Notes: generated by a model not told the origin, from the sequence alone. 64,000 nucleotides of DNA from Dokdonella sp. (GCA_019634795.1 JAHCAR010000003.1:124001-188000), one strand, 5' to 3'. Positions 17,345-28,858 are shown, counted from the first letter of the stretch. Made by a program: numbers and translations.

Positions 17345-18071
17345 TTCTCGATTGAAAAATCCTTCAGCCAACAACGCCGATATCGTCCTGCGCGCGGTCG
17401 GCGTGGCCAAGATCTACGAGGAAGGCAACCTGCGCACCGACGTGCTGCACGATGTCAGCTTCCACGTGCGCCGCAACGAGACGGTCTCGATCGTCGGCGC
17501 CTCGGGCACCGGCAAGAGCACCCTGCTGCACATCCTTGGCGGCCTCGACAAGGCGACCGGCGGTGAAGTCGAGGTCGAGGGCCAGACCATGTCGCGGCTG
17601 TCCGATCGCGCTCGCGGAGAATTGCGCAACCGCTCGCTCGGCTTCATCTACCAGTTCCATCACCTGCTGCCGGAATTCACCGCGCTCGAAAACGTCTGCA
17701 TGCCGCTGCTGATCCGCGGCACGCCGATCGGCCAGGCGCGCGAGCGCGCCAGCGAACTGCTCGGACGGGTCGGGCTCGGCATGCGCCTCGGCCACAAGCC
17801 GGGCGAACTGAGCGGCGGCGAGCGCCAGCGGGCCGCCGTGGCGCGCGCCCTGGTGACGCGACCGGCCTGCGTGCTCGGTGACGAGCCGACCGGCAACCTC
17901 GATGAGGACAACGCCGCGCAGGTCTACGAACTGATGCTGGAACTGAACCGGGAGATCGGCACCGCGCTGGTCCTGGTCACCCACGATCGGGGTCTGGCGG
18001 CGCGCATGGACCGCACGCTCGAACTGCGGGGCGGCAAACTGCACGAACTGGAGTCCGCTGTGCGCGCTTGA
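17337..18071 (+). CDS. lolD: Lipoprotein-releasing ABC ATPase LolD
   Basis: A 244-residue ATPase with Walker [10 protein letters not shown] (residues about 55-63), Q-loop [18 protein letters not shown], signature [15 protein letters not shown], Walker [13 protein letters not shown] and switch LVLVTHD. The [14 protein letters not shown] segment is diagnostic for LolD within the MacB/LolD group. It overlaps the end of lolC by 8 bases, so the pair is translationally coupled. Confidence 0.95.
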   Translation: MSDSRLKNPSANNADIVLRAVGVAKIYEEGNLRTDVLHDVSFHVRRNETVSIVGASGTGKSTLLHILGGLDKATGGEVEVEGQTMSRLSDRARGELRNRSLGFIYQFHHLLPEFTALENVCMPLLIRGTPIGQARERASELLGRVGLGMRLGHKPGELSGGERQRAAVARALVTRPACVLGDEPTGNLDEDNAAQVYELMLELNREIGTALVLVTHDRGLAARMDRTLELRGGKLHELESAVRA

Positions 18072-18162
18072 GCGGGTCGATCGCCGGCCCGAGGAAAGGG
18101 GCGGCAGGGCATGAACGGGGCAGGGGCAGGCGCCTGTGCCCGAGCAGGGATGGGTAGGCGAC

Positions 18163-20511
18163 ATGGATACGCCGCTGCGCCAGACAAGTCAGCCACGATC
18201 CCCGGCACTCGCCTTGCCTGCGCTCAGCGTGACGCGCGGCATCGCCGTTGTGCTCGGCGCCGTCGCCGTGCAGGGGCTGACCGATCTGCCATCCTCCGCG
18301 CTCGCTGCCTCGGCCTCTGCGATCGCCCTGATCATGCTCTTCGTGCGGCGTCTCGATCGCCTGCCGGTCTGGTTTGCATTGGGCTTCTTCTGGACGGTGT
18401 TGCACGCTCAGGGCGTGCTCGATGCGCGCCTGCCCGACGCATTGCATGGTCGTGATTTCGACGTCATCGGCAGCGTCCGCGGCTTGCCCAACGTCGGCCC
18501 CGACAGCACGCGATTCGATTTCGATATCGCTTCCGCAATGCTGGATGGCCAGCCGCTGTCGCTGCGCGGACGCGTGCGCCTGAACTGGTACGACAAGGCG
18601 CCCGAACTCTCACCCTGCTCGACCTGGCGACTGCGCCTGCGCTTGCGCCCGCCACGCGGTCTGGTCAATCCGGGCGGCTACGACAGCGAGCGCGGCGCGG
18701 CGCAGCGCGGTGTCGTCGCGGTCGGCTACGTGCGCGCGGACCGCGACAACCGCATGACGGCCGCAGCGTCGGGCCCTTGCGTCGATGCCTGGCGCGCATC
18801 GATCGCGCGCGCGATCGGCGCCGAGTTGGGCCCCAACTCTTCGAGTGCGCTGCTGCGCGCCCTCGCCGTCGGCGACCAGAGCGCGATCGGCGAGCCCGAG
18901 TGGCAGGTGTTGCGCGCCACCGGCATCGGCCATCTGATCGCGATCTCGGGATTGCACGTCGGCATGTTCGCCGCCTTCGGCGTCCTGCTTGGTCGCCTGC
19001 TCTGGAAGCTCGTTCCACGGCTGACCCTGCGCATTCCCGGGCCGCTGATCGAAGCGCCGATCGCAATGGCCTGCGCGTTCGGCTATGGCCTGCTCGCCGG
19101 CATGGGCGTGCCGACCGTGCGCACCCTGCTGATGATCGCGATTGCGTTGCTCGCGCGCTTTGCGCGACGCGCGACCTCGGTTGCGCAGGCGCTGGCCCTC
19201 GCCGGGCTCGCGATCATCGCCTGGGATCCGCTGGCGGTGATGTCGGCCGGCTTCTGGCTGTCCTTCGTCGGTGTTGCGATCCTGCTCTCGATGACGCGCG
19301 CCGCTGGCGCCGAGGTACCGGCCTGGCGCGAACTGCCGCGCGTCCAGCTCGGCCTGAGCCTCGCCTTGCTGCCGCTCAGTGTCTGGTTCTTCGGCCAGGG
19401 CTCGCTGATCGGACCGCTCGCCAACCTGATCGCCGTGCCCTGGGTCAGTTTCCTCGTCGTCCCGCTGACCGTGGCCGGCAGCCTGCTGATCGTGGACTGG
19501 CCCGTGCTCGGGGGGCCGTTGCTGCACGCGGCCGACTTTTTGCTTGGCGCGCTGTGGCGGATCATGGAGTGGCTCGCCGCATTGCCATCGGCTCAGGTCT
19601 ATTTCGCCGCAGCGCCGCTGTGGGCCCTGCTGCTTGCCCTCATTGGCACCGCCTGGATGCTGTTGCCGCGCGGCGTGCCGGCGCGCGCGCTCGGCGTGAT
19701 GCTGTTGCTGCCCTTGCTGCTGCCGCCGCGACAGGATCTCGCCGAGGGCGAGTTCGAGGCCTGGATGTTCGACGTGGGGCAGGGGCTCGCGGTGCTCGTG
19801 CACAGTCGGGACGGGGCCTGGCTCTACGATGCCGGCCCGCGCTATCCGAGTGGCTTCGACGTCGGCGAGGCGGTCGTGATTCCGTCATTGCGCGCGCTCG
19901 GCATCGACAGGCTCGATCGCATCGTCATCAGTCACGGCGACAGCGATCATGCCGGCGGTGCCCGTGCGCTGCACCTGGCCTTTCCCGATGCGCCGATCGA
20001 AAGCGGCGAGCCGCAACGTCTCGAGCTGCCGGCCGGCGATTGCCCGGGCGCGTTCGGCGAGGCCACGGACGGCGTGCAGTTGCGAGCCGTCTACGCATCG
20101 AAGGACGAATCGGCGAAAGGCAATGATCGCTCCTGCGTGATCCTGGTTTCGGGTCGCCATGGCAGCCTGCTGCTGACCGGTGACGCGACCTCGCGGGTCG
20201 AGCCGGCCATCGCCGCGGCACTCGGCGAGGTGCCGCGACCGCTGGTCATGAGCGTGCCGCACCATGGCAGCAAGACGGCGTCCTCGGCAGCCTTTCTCGC
20301 GGCGCTGTCACCCCGGCTCGCCCTGGTCTCGGCCGGCTACAGGAACCAGTTCGGCCATCCGCATGCCGATGTCCTCGAGCGCTATGCGCGGCAGGCGGTG
20401 AGCCTGATGAACACGGCCGACGGTGGCTATCTGCATGTCCGTTTCGCCCGCGACGGCCTGCACACCGAACAGGGCCGCCTGTTGCGCAGGGCCTGGTGGC
20501 GCATGCGCTGA
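18163..20511 (+). CDS. comEC: DNA internalisation channel ComEC/Rec2
   Basis: A 782-residue polytopic protein for transport of single-stranded DNA across the inner membrane during natural transformation. It has an N-terminal OB-like periplasmic domain, the competence core with GIGHLIAISGLHVGMFAAFG, many helices, then a C-terminal metallo-beta-lactamase-like domain (VGQGLAVLVHSRDGAWLYD, VISHGDSDHAGG, VPHHGSKTASS). The ATG is preferred over a GTG 27 bases upstream. comEC sits in the lol-exb-msbA cluster as in Xanthomonas, but DNA-uptake pili are not in this window. Confidence 0.9.
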   Translation: MDTPLRQTSQPRSPALALPALSVTRGIAVVLGAVAVQGLTDLPSSALAASASAIALIMLFVRRLDRLPVWFALGFFWTVLHAQGVLDARLPDALHGRDFDVIGSVRGLPNVGPDSTRFDFDIASAMLDGQPLSLRGRVRLNWYDKAPELSPCSTWRLRLRLRPPRGLVNPGGYDSERGAAQRGVVAVGYVRADRDNRMTAAASGPCVDAWRASIARAIGAELGPNSSSALLRALAVGDQSAIGEPEWQVLRATGIGHLIAISGLHVGMFAAFGVLLGRLLWKLVPRLTLRIPGPLIEAPIAMACAFGYGLLAGMGVPTVRTLLMIAIALLARFARRATSVAQALALAGLAIIAWDPLAVMSAGFWLSFVGVAILLSMTRAAGAEVPAWRELPRVQLGLSLALLPLSVWFFGQGSLIGPLANLIAVPWVSFLVVPLTVAGSLLIVDWPVLGGPLLHAADFLLGALWRIMEWLAALPSAQVYFAAAPLWALLLALIGTAWMLLPRGVPARALGVMLLLPLLLPPRQDLAEGEFEAWMFDVGQGLAVLVHSRDGAWLYDAGPRYPSGFDVGEAVVIPSLRALGIDRLDRIVISHGDSDHAGGARALHLAFPDAPIESGEPQRLELPAGDCPGAFGEATDGVQLRAVYASKDESAKGNDRSCVILVSGRHGSLLLTGDATSRVEPAIAAALGEVPRPLVMSVPHHGSKTASSAAFLAALSPRLALVSAGYRNQFGHPHADVLERYARQAVSLMNTADGGYLHVRFARDGLHTEQGRLLRRAWWRMR

Positions 20512-20604
20512 GCTGTCCGCTCGGAGCGGGCTTGCGCACGCTGGTATCATCGCCGACTGGCGCGGCACAATCGCGTCATCCAAACTCTCAGGGAGTTGCT
20601 CCAA

Positions 20605-21243
20605 GTGCTTGAAATTCTTATTGCTGGCGGTTGGGCGATGGTGCCCATCCTGATTTGTTCGGCGGTTGCCCTGGCGATCATCCTGGAACGCTTCTGGACC
20701 TTGCGGCGCAAGGCGGTGATTCCGCCCGAGCTCGGCGAGCAGGTCATGACCTGGGCACGCACGCGCAAGCTCGACCCCAAGCACATTGAGGCCCTGCGCC
20801 AGACCTCGCCGCTCGGCGAACTGCTGGCCGCGGCCCTGCTGGTCCGCCACCGCTCGCGCGACATCATCAAGGAGCGCGTCGAGGATACCGGCCGCCATGT
20901 CGTCCATCAGCTAGAGCGGTTCCTCAACACGCTCGGCACGATCGCCCTGATCTCGCCGCTGCTCGGCCTGCTCGGCACGGTATTCGGCATGATCAGCATG
21001 TTCTTCGCGGTCATGGTCAGCGGCGTCGGTGATCCGCTGAAGATGGCGGGCGGAATCGGCGAGGCCCTGGTCTGCACGGCCAGCGGCCTGTGCGTCGCGA
21101 TTCCGGCCTATTTCTTCCATCGCTATTTCCGCGGCCGCGTCAACGACCTCGTCATCGACATGGAGAAGCAGGTCATCGCGCTGACCGACGAGCTCAGCAT
21201 GGCCTCCGAAGCCGCGCCCGCGCCAGCGCGCGTGGTGGGCTGA
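20605..21243 (+). CDS. exbB: ExbB/TolQ-type proton channel protein
   Basis: A 212-residue MotA/TolQ/ExbB protein with an N-terminal helix (IAGGWAMVPILICSAVALAIILERFW), a cytoplasmic domain and two further helices (IALISPLLGLLGTVFGMISMF; GIGEALVCTASGLCVAIPAYFFHRYF). GTG start chosen because AGGGAG lies 9 bases upstream; a TTG three codons earlier is possible. Paired with ExbD and upstream of msbA, as in Xanthomonas, so it may energise an outer-membrane process other than TonB. Confidence 0.88.
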   Translation: MLEILIAGGWAMVPILICSAVALAIILERFWTLRRKAVIPPELGEQVMTWARTRKLDPKHIEALRQTSPLGELLAAALLVRHRSRDIIKERVEDTGRHVVHQLERFLNTLGTIALISPLLGLLGTVFGMISMFFAVMVSGVGDPLKMAGGIGEALVCTASGLCVAIPAYFFHRYFRGRVNDLVIDMEKQVIALTDELSMASEAAPAPARVVG

Positions 21244-21249
21244 GCAGCC

Positions 21250-21681
21250 ATGCGCATATCTTCCAGCCGGCGTGAAGAGGATTTCGAGATCAACGTGATC
21301 TCGCTGATCGACGTCATGCTGACCCTGCTCATGTTCTTCGTCATGACGACGACCTTCGTCCAGCATTCGAGCATGAAGGTGACCCTGCCCGAAGCGTCGA
21401 CCAGCGAGCAGACGCGCGAGGACCAGGCGTTGACCGTGATGATCGACGCCGACGGCCGCTTCTACATCGACAACAACGAAGTGCTCAATCCCGGCATCGA
21501 TACGCTCAAGGAAGCGCTGTTGCGGGTTGCCGGTGACGACCGCACCCGCCCTGTGGTCCTGCGTGCCGATGCGCGGACCCAGCACCAGGCCGTGATCACG
21601 GCCATGGATGCGCTGGGCCAGCTCGGTTTCGAGCGGCTCAGCCTGGCCACGACACCGTCCAAGCCGGCCGACGCCAAATGA
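21250..21681 (+). CDS. exbD: ExbD/TolR-type protein
   Basis: A 143-residue biopolymer transport protein with one N-terminal membrane helix, INVISLIDVMLTLLMFFVMTT, carrying the conserved proton-accepting Asp (IDV), and a periplasmic domain containing VLRADARTQHQAVITAMDALGQLGF, the usual ExbD C-terminal motif. It follows exbB by six bases. Confidence 0.9.
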   Translation: MRISSSRREEDFEINVISLIDVMLTLLMFFVMTTTFVQHSSMKVTLPEASTSEQTREDQALTVMIDADGRFYIDNNEVLNPGIDTLKEALLRVAGDDRTRPVVLRADARTQHQAVITAMDALGQLGFERLSLATTPSKPADAK

Positions 21682-21718
21682 GCGCGCCCGGCCGGCGCGC
21701 AACGGGCAGGGAGCCGCT

Positions 21719-23482
21719 GTGGCGGTAAGCGCATTCGCGACCTACCGGCGCCTGCTCGGTTACGCTGCGCGCGACTGGCCGTTCGCGCTCGCCGGCGTCG
21801 CCGGCATGGTCTTCGATGCCGCGGTCGCGGCCGTGTTCACGGCCATGATCCGGCCGATGCTCGACGACCTGTTCATCAGCCGCAATGAAACCGCGATCCT
21901 GTGGATGCCGCTGGTCATCGTCGGCCTGTTCGTCGTGCGCGGCGTGGCCACCTATGTCGCCGACTACGGCCTGGCCCGGATCGGTCGCGACGTGGTCGAG
22001 ACCCTGCGTGGCGATGTCTTCGCACGCTATCTCGTGCTGCCGGCCGCGCATTTCGACCGCGAGCCTTCGGGGCAGATGATCTCGCGCCTGACCTACACGG
22101 TCGAACAAGTGGCCCAGGCCAGCACCAATGCGGTCAAGGTGGTCATCCTCGACAGCCTGACCGTGCTCGGGCTGCTCGGCGTGATGCTCTACCAGAGTGC
22201 ACGCCTGACCCTGATGTTGTTCGTGATGGCGCCCCTGATCGCCGCGGTGGCCTGGATCGTCGGGCGCCGCTATCGGCGCATCAGCGGCAAGATCCAGCAC
22301 TCGGTCGGTTCGGTCACCGGCATCGTCGACGAGGCGGTCAGCGGCCAGCGCGAGGTCAAGGTCTATCTCGGCCAGGCCGCCGAGCGCGCACGCTTTGCCG
22401 ACGTCAACGAGCAGAACCGGCGCCTGAACCTCAAGATCGCCTCGACCAATGCCTTGTCGACTTCGGTCGTGCAGATCGTCGCTGCCTGTGCGCTGGCCCT
22501 GGTCATCTACTTCGCGACGCGGCCGGCCATGCTGCAGACCATGAGCCCGGGCACCTTCATGTCGCTGATCACGGCGATGCTGATGATGCTGCCGTCGCTG
22601 AAACGCCTGACCACGGTGCAGGCCATGATGCAGCGTGGCGTGGCCGCGGCCGCCGACCTGTTCTCGGTGATCGACTCGCCCGGTGAGCGCGACACCGGCA
22701 GCGTGCACGTCGAGCGCTGTCGCGGCGAGGTCGAACTGCGAGACGTGGTCCTGCGCTACCCGGGACAGACGACGCCGGCGCTCGACGGGGTTTCCCTGCA
22801 TTGCGCGCCCGGCACGGTGACCGCCCTGGTCGGCCGCTCGGGCAGCGGCAAGTCGAGCCTGGCCAGCCTGATCCCGCGCTTCTACGAACCCGATTCGGGC
22901 AGCGTGCTGCTCGATGGCGAGCCGCTCGACGCCTGGCAGCTCGACAACCTGCGCAGCCAGATCGCCTGGGTCGGCCAGCAGATCGTCCTGTTCAACGACA
23001 GCATCGGCCGCAACATCGCCTATGGCGCCCTCGGCGGCGCTTCGCGCAGCGCGATCGAGGCCGCCGCCGATGCGGCCAATGCCAGCGAGTTCATCCAGCG
23101 CCTGCCGCAGGGCCTCGACAGCCAGGCCGGCGAGGGCGGGGCGCTGCTTTCGGGCGGCCAGCGGCAACGCATCGCGATCGCCCGCGCCCTGCTCAAGAAT
23201 GCACCGCTGCTGATTCTCGACGAGGCCACCAGCGCGCTCGACACCGAATCCGAACGCCTGATCCAGGATGCATTGAGGCGATTGATGAAGGATCGCACAG
23301 TGCTGGTCATCGCCCATAGGCTTTCGACGATCGAGCACGCCGACCAGATCGTCGTGCTCGACGAAGGTCGCATCGTCGAACAGGGCACGCACCGCGAACT
23401 GCTCGACCGCGACGGCCACTATGCGGCCCTGCACCGCGTCCAGTTCCGCGAACACGAGCCGCTTGCCGACGCAGCGACATGA
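21719..23482 (+). CDS. msbA: Lipid A export ABC transporter MsbA
   Basis: A 587-residue half-transporter flipping lipid A-core across the inner membrane. A six-helix membrane domain with the intracellular loop FDREPSGQMISRLTYTVEQV leads to an ATPase with Walker A GRSGSGKSS, signature LLSGGQRQRIAIARALL, Walker B LLILDEATSALD and the H-loop VIAHRLSTIEHAD. GTG start is chosen (GGCAGGGAG just upstream); longer in-frame starts lie inside exbD. The stop overlaps lpxK. Confidence 0.93.
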   Translation: MAVSAFATYRRLLGYAARDWPFALAGVAGMVFDAAVAAVFTAMIRPMLDDLFISRNETAILWMPLVIVGLFVVRGVATYVADYGLARIGRDVVETLRGDVFARYLVLPAAHFDREPSGQMISRLTYTVEQVAQASTNAVKVVILDSLTVLGLLGVMLYQSARLTLMLFVMAPLIAAVAWIVGRRYRRISGKIQHSVGSVTGIVDEAVSGQREVKVYLGQAAERARFADVNEQNRRLNLKIASTNALSTSVVQIVAACALALVIYFATRPAMLQTMSPGTFMSLITAMLMMLPSLKRLTTVQAMMQRGVAAAADLFSVIDSPGERDTGSVHVERCRGEVELRDVVLRYPGQTTPALDGVSLHCAPGTVTALVGRSGSGKSSLASLIPRFYEPDSGSVLLDGEPLDAWQLDNLRSQIAWVGQQIVLFNDSIGRNIAYGALGGASRSAIEAAADAANASEFIQRLPQGLDSQAGEGGALLSGGQRQRIAIARALLKNAPLLILDEATSALDTESERLIQDALRRLMKDRTVLVIAHRLSTIEHADQIVVLDEGRIVEQGTHRELLDRDGHYAALHRVQFREHEPLADAAT

Positions 23483-24465
23483 AGCAGGCCGACATCGAGC
23501 GCATCTGGTACGGCGCCGGCCCGGTGCCGTGGTGGATGCGCGCGCTCGTCCCGCTCTATCGCCTGCTGTATCTGCTCGTGCGGTTGCCCTATGCGCTCGG
23601 CCTGCGCCGGCCGGCGCAATTGCCGCTGCCACTGATCGTGGTCGGCAACCTGACCGCCGGCGGCACCGGCAAGACCCCGCTGGTGATGGCCCTGATCGGG
23701 GCGCTGCGCGCGCGCGGCTTCAATCCCGGCGTGGTCAGCCGCGGCTACGGTGGCTCGGCATCCGCGCCGACGCTGCTCGACGAGGCCCCCGACCCGCGCG
23801 TCGTCGGCGACGAACCGGCCCTGATCCGGCGCCGGACCGGGGCGCCGGTCGCGGTCGGCCGCGATCGCGTCGTTGCCGCCGGATTGCTGCAAGGCAGTGG
23901 AATCGACGTGATCATCGCCGACGACGGCCTGCAGAACCCGGCCCTGTGCCGCGATATCGGGATCTGCGTGGTCGATGGACAGCGCCGCTTCGGCAACGGG
24001 CGGCTGCTGCCGGCCGGTCCGTTGCGCGAACCGACCGCGCGCCTTGAACAAGTCGATTTCGTGGTCTGCAATGGCGACAGCGCGCAGCCCGGCGAAGTCC
24101 GGATGCTGCTGCAGCCGGGCCAGGCCATGCCGGTCGGCCATGCCGGGACGCCGCGAAACCTCGCCTCGTTTGCCGACGGCAAGGTCCACGCGGTCGCCGG
24201 CATCGGCAATCCCCAGCGCTTTTTCGCCAGCTTGCGCGAATGCGGGCTCGACCTCATCGAACATGCCTTCGCCGACCATCATGTCTTCACGGCCGGCGAC
24301 TTCGCGTTCGCCGATGAACTGCCGGTACTGATGACCGAAAAGGATGCGATCAAGTGTCGCGGACTGGCCGATTCGCGACTCTGGCAGGTGCCCGTCGATG
24401 CCGAAATTCCGGCCAGCTTCTTCGACGCCATCGCGCAGCGCCTCGGGCAGCGGCGGTCGGGCTAG
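23479..24465 (+). CDS. lpxK: Tetraacyldisaccharide 4'-kinase LpxK
   Basis: A 328-residue membrane-associated kinase that phosphorylates the lipid A precursor DSMP at the 4' position. The P-loop GNLTAGGTGKTPLVMAL is at about residues 56-72, followed by VVSRGYGG, VVGDEPALI, the catalytic-region IIADDGLQNPALCRD and RLLPAGPLREP. It overlaps msbA by ATGA, giving co-expression of lipid A synthesis and export. Confidence 0.93.
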   Translation: MKQADIERIWYGAGPVPWWMRALVPLYRLLYLLVRLPYALGLRRPAQLPLPLIVVGNLTAGGTGKTPLVMALIGALRARGFNPGVVSRGYGGSASAPTLLDEAPDPRVVGDEPALIRRRTGAPVAVGRDRVVAAGLLQGSGIDVIIADDGLQNPALCRDIGICVVDGQRRFGNGRLLPAGPLREPTARLEQVDFVVCNGDSAQPGEVRMLLQPGQAMPVGHAGTPRNLASFADGKVHAVAGIGNPQRFFASLRECGLDLIEHAFADHHVFTAGDFAFADELPVLMTEKDAIKCRGLADSRLWQVPVDAEIPASFFDAIAQRLGQRRSG

Positions 24466-24547
24466 GCGAACGCATCTCGCGGGCGATTCGCGTTTGGACG
24501 TCCATACCGCCAAGCAGGAAGTTGCATTCGCAACCATCGCGGAATGC

Positions 24548-24577
24548 TTGACACGCTGTTCGCGCATCGGTTACGGT
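24548..24577 (+). promoter_or_regulatory. Sigma70-type promoter of the leu-ilv leader
   Basis: A consensus -35 TTGACA (24548-24553) is followed after 18 bases by TACGGT (24572-24577), a -10 match of moderate quality. The expected start site is near 24584, which is the A of the leader-peptide ATG. No other promoter-like pair is seen between lpxK and the leader. Confidence 0.6.
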
Positions 24578-24583
24578 CGGTTC

Positions 24584-24718
24584 ATGTCGCAGCGCAACAC
24601 AAGTATCCACGCCTTCCGGACGAACCGGCTTCCCGCGGTCGCCGCGCGTTTGCGCGCGTCGCCTGGCCTGGTCGTCGTCCTTGGACTCGTACTTATTAGC
24701 TGCGGAGGTGCGGGCTAG
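24584..24718 (+). CDS. Branched-chain amino acid leader peptide
   Basis: A 44-residue peptide ending in a control run L-V-V-V-L-G-L-V-L-I (residues 29-38; four Leu, four Val, one Ile), then SCGGAG and TAG. The run uses several codons rare in this GC-rich genome (CTT, GTA, ATT). It has no Shine-Dalgarno sequence, consistent with a leaderless transcript from the promoter just upstream. The sequence immediately after the control codons can pair with the terminator arm. This is the architecture of ilv/leu operon leaders; it senses charging of tRNA-Leu, tRNA-Val and tRNA-Ile. Confidence 0.8.
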   Translation: MSQRNTSIHAFRTNRLPAVAARLRASPGLVVVLGLVLISCGGAG

Positions 24719-24781
24719 GGTACACGTCCACCATTTGGACCCCCAAAACCCCGCACTCGGCAACGAAGGCGGGGTTTTTTG
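24708..24781 (+). promoter_or_regulatory. Transcription attenuator of the leu-ilv operon
   Basis: Terminator: AAAACCCCGC (24745-24754) pairs with GCGGGGTTTT (24769-24778) and ends in a T6 run. Antiterminator: GTGCGGG (24708-24714, inside the last leader codons) is exactly complementary to CCCGCAC (24750-24756), so the two structures exclude each other. A small hairpin, GTCCA/TGGAC, lies between (24727-24740). A ribosome stalled on the Leu/Val/Ile run leaves GTGCGGG free (operon on); one reaching the stop codon covers it (operon off). Confidence 0.8.
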
Positions 24782-24823
24782 TTGCCACAACCTGTCGGAA
24801 ATTCATTGACACCGGAGCCACAG

Positions 24824-26425
<1,602 letters not shown>

Positions 26426-26435
26426 GGATTCCCGC

Positions 26436-27452
26436 ATGTCCCATTCCAGCCTGATATGGCACAACGGCCAGCTCAAACCCTGGGCCGAGGCGACCGTCCA
26501 CGTCAGCGCCCATGCGCTGCATTACGGTTCCTCGGTGTTCGAGGGCGAGCGGGTCTACGCGACGCCGGAGGGGCCTGCCTACTTCCGCCTTGCCGACCAC
26601 ACCCGTCGCCTGTTCGAGTCGGCGCGGCTCTACGAGATCGACATCGGCTACAGCGAAGCCGAGATCAACGCCGCCTGCATGGAGCTGATCGCGGCCAATC
26701 GCATGCAGTCGGCCTACGTGCGGCCGATCGTGTTTCGCGGCGCCGGCGGCCTCGGCGTGATTCCATCGAAAGGTTCCCCGGTCGATGTTTCGATCATGGC
26801 CCTGGAGTGGGGCGCCTATCTCGGTGACGCGATCAACGACGGCGCCGATGTCTGCGTGTCCTCGTGGAACCGCCCGGCGCCAAATACGATCCCGAGCTGG
26901 GCCAAGGCCGGCGGCAATTACCTTTCGAGCCAGCTGATCGGCTTCGAGGCGCAGCGCGGCGGCTACGCCGAGGGCATCGCGCTCGGCACCAATGGCCTGC
27001 TCAGCGAAGGCGCCGGCGAAAACCTGTTCCTCGTGCGCAAGGGGCGCCTGTACACGCCGACCACCAGCGCCGGCATCCTCGCCGGCATCACCCGCGACAG
27101 CGTGATCACGCTGGCCGGCGACCTCGGCCTCGAGGTCGAGGAGCGCGACATGCCGCGCGAAGCGCTGTACACCTCCGACGAAGTCTTCATGACCGGCACC
27201 GCGGCCGAGATTACGCCAGTGCGCTCGGTCGACCGCAAGCCAGTCGGCAGCGGCAAGCCCGGCCCGATCACGCGGGCCCTGCAGAAGGCCTTCTTTGGTC
27301 TGTTCGACGGCAGCACGACCGACACGCGCGGCTGGCTCGAACCGGTTTCCAGCGGAACCGGTGGCCACGGACGGCCGCCCCTCGCTATCGATCCGGGCCA
27401 GGGGCGAATGCAGCAGGCCGAAGCCCGCGCCGACGTCGAGGCCGTGGCATGA
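26436..27452 (+). CDS. ilvE: Branched-chain amino acid aminotransferase
   Basis: A 338-residue PLP class IV transaminase making Leu, Val and Ile from their keto acids. It has [11 protein letters not shown] near residues 29-39, the PLP Lys in [30 protein letters not shown] and [15 protein letters not shown]. It carries about 30 extra C-terminal residues (Gly/Pro/Ala-rich, ending ADVEAVA) beyond the usual LEPV end of roughly 305 residues. The stop overlaps leuC by ATGA. Confidence 0.94.
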   Translation: MSHSSLIWHNGQLKPWAEATVHVSAHALHYGSSVFEGERVYATPEGPAYFRLADHTRRLFESARLYEIDIGYSEAEINAACMELIAANRMQSAYVRPIVFRGAGGLGVIPSKGSPVDVSIMALEWGAYLGDAINDGADVCVSSWNRPAPNTIPSWAKAGGNYLSSQLIGFEAQRGGYAEGIALGTNGLLSEGAGENLFLVRKGRLYTPTTSAGILAGITRDSVITLAGDLGLEVEERDMPREALYTSDEVFMTGTAAEITPVRSVDRKPVGSGKPGPITRALQKAFFGLFDGSTTDTRGWLEPVSSGTGGHGRPPLAIDPGQGRMQQAEARADVEAVA

Positions 27453-28858
27453 CCGCACGCACGATCATCGACAAGATCTGGGATGCGCACCTGGTCCGCG
27501 CCGAAACCGCTGACACGCCGGGCATCCTCTATGTCGACCTGCACCTGATCCACGAAGTCACCACGCCGCAAGCGTTCAGCGAACTGCATGCGCGCGGACT
27601 CAAGGTGCGCTGTCCGCAGCGCGTGCTGGCGACTCTCGACCATTCGACGCCGACATCACCACCGGACGCGGACGGCAAGCGCCACTACGTCACTGCCGAA
27701 GCTGAAAGCCAGGTCGCCAGGCTCGAGCAGAACTGCCGCGAATTCGGCATCGAACTGAACGGCTGGGACAGCGACCATCGCGGCATCGTGCACGTGATCG
27801 GCCCCGAACTCGGCGCGACCCGGCCCGGCATGACGATCGTCTGCGGTGACAGCCATACCGCCACCCACGGCGCCTTCGGCGCGCTCGCCTTCGGCATCGG
27901 CACGACCGAGGTCGGCCATGTGCTGGCTACCCAGTGCCTGCTCCAGCGCAAGCCGAAGACCATGGCCATCCATGTCGCGGGCAAACTTCGCCCGGGGGTC
28001 GGCGCCAAGGACCTGATCCTGCACATCATCGGCCGCATCGGTGTCGGCGGCGGCACCGGCCATGTCATCGAATATCGTGGCAGTGCGATCGAGGCGCTGT
28101 CGATGGAACAGCGCATGACCGTCTGCAACATGTCGATCGAGGCCGGCGCGCGGGCCGGGCTGATCGCGCCCGACCAGACCACCTTCGACTGGCTCAAGGG
28201 ACGTCCGCGGGCCCCACGCGGCGCGGCCTGGGATCGCGCGGTCGAGGCCTGGGAGCAACTGCGCAGCGATCGCGATGCCGTCTACGACGCCGAATTCCAT
28301 TTCGATGCGGCCGCGATCGGTCCGACCATCAGCTACGGCACGCACCCGGGCATGGTCACCCCGATCACGGCGCAGATTCCGGCCCCGCGCAACGCGCAGG
28401 AGAGCAAGGCGCTGGCCTACATGCAGTTCGACGGGGGCCAGGCCCTGACCGGGCAGAAGGTCGATGTGGTCTTCGTCGGCAGCTGCACGAATTCGCGCCT
28501 GTCCGACCTGCGCGAAGCCGCCGCTGTGCTGCGCGGCCGCCAGGTCGCCGCCGGCGTGCGTGTGCTGGTCGTGCCCGGTTCGGTGCTGATCAAGCGCGAG
28601 GCCGAAGCCGAGGGCCTCGACCGCGTGTTCCGCGAAGCCGGCGCCGAATGGCGCGAGGCCGGCTGTTCGATGTGCATCGGCATGAACGGCGATATCGCCC
28701 GGCCCGGCCAGCTCGTGGTCTCGACCAGCAATCGCAATTTCGAGGGACGCCAGGGTCCCGGCGTGCGCACCGTGCTGGCCAGTCCGCGGATCGCCGCGGC
28801 GGCTGCGGTGGCCGGGGTCATCGTCGATCCGGATGCGATCGAGGAGCGCGCCGCATGA
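27449..28858 (+). CDS. leuC: 3-isopropylmalate dehydratase large subunit
   Basis: A 469-residue aconitase-family subunit holding the 4Fe-4S cluster: Cys in [13 protein letters not shown] and the pair [10 protein letters not shown]. Also [25 protein letters not shown] and the start [12 protein letters not shown]. With LeuD it isomerises 2- to 3-isopropylmalate. Overlaps ilvE and leuD by ATGA at both ends. Confidence 0.96.
   Translation: MTARTIIDKIWDAHLVRAETADTPGILYVDLHLIHEVTTPQAFSELHARGLKVRCPQRVLATLDHSTPTSPPDADGKRHYVTAEAESQVARLEQNCREFGIELNGWDSDHRGIVHVIGPELGATRPGMTIVCGDSHTATHGAFGALAFGIGTTEVGHVLATQCLLQRKPKTMAIHVAGKLRPGVGAKDLILHIIGRIGVGGGTGHVIEYRGSAIEALSMEQRMTVCNMSIEAGARAGLIAPDQTTFDWLKGRPRAPRGAAWDRAVEAWEQLRSDRDAVYDAEFHFDAAAIGPTISYGTHPGMVTPITAQIPAPRNAQESKALAYMQFDGGQALTGQKVDVVFVGSCTNSRLSDLREAAAVLRGRQVAAGVRVLVVPGSVLIKREAEAEGLDRVFREAGAEWREAGCSMCIGMNGDIARPGQLVVSTSNRNFEGRQGPGVRTVLASPRIAAAAAVAGVIVDPDAIEERAA

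Noticed and set aside
21638-23632. Open frame of about 660 codons on the minus strand opposite msbA
   Set aside because: Antisense to a complete msbA, composition typical of a shadow frame and no recognisable motif.
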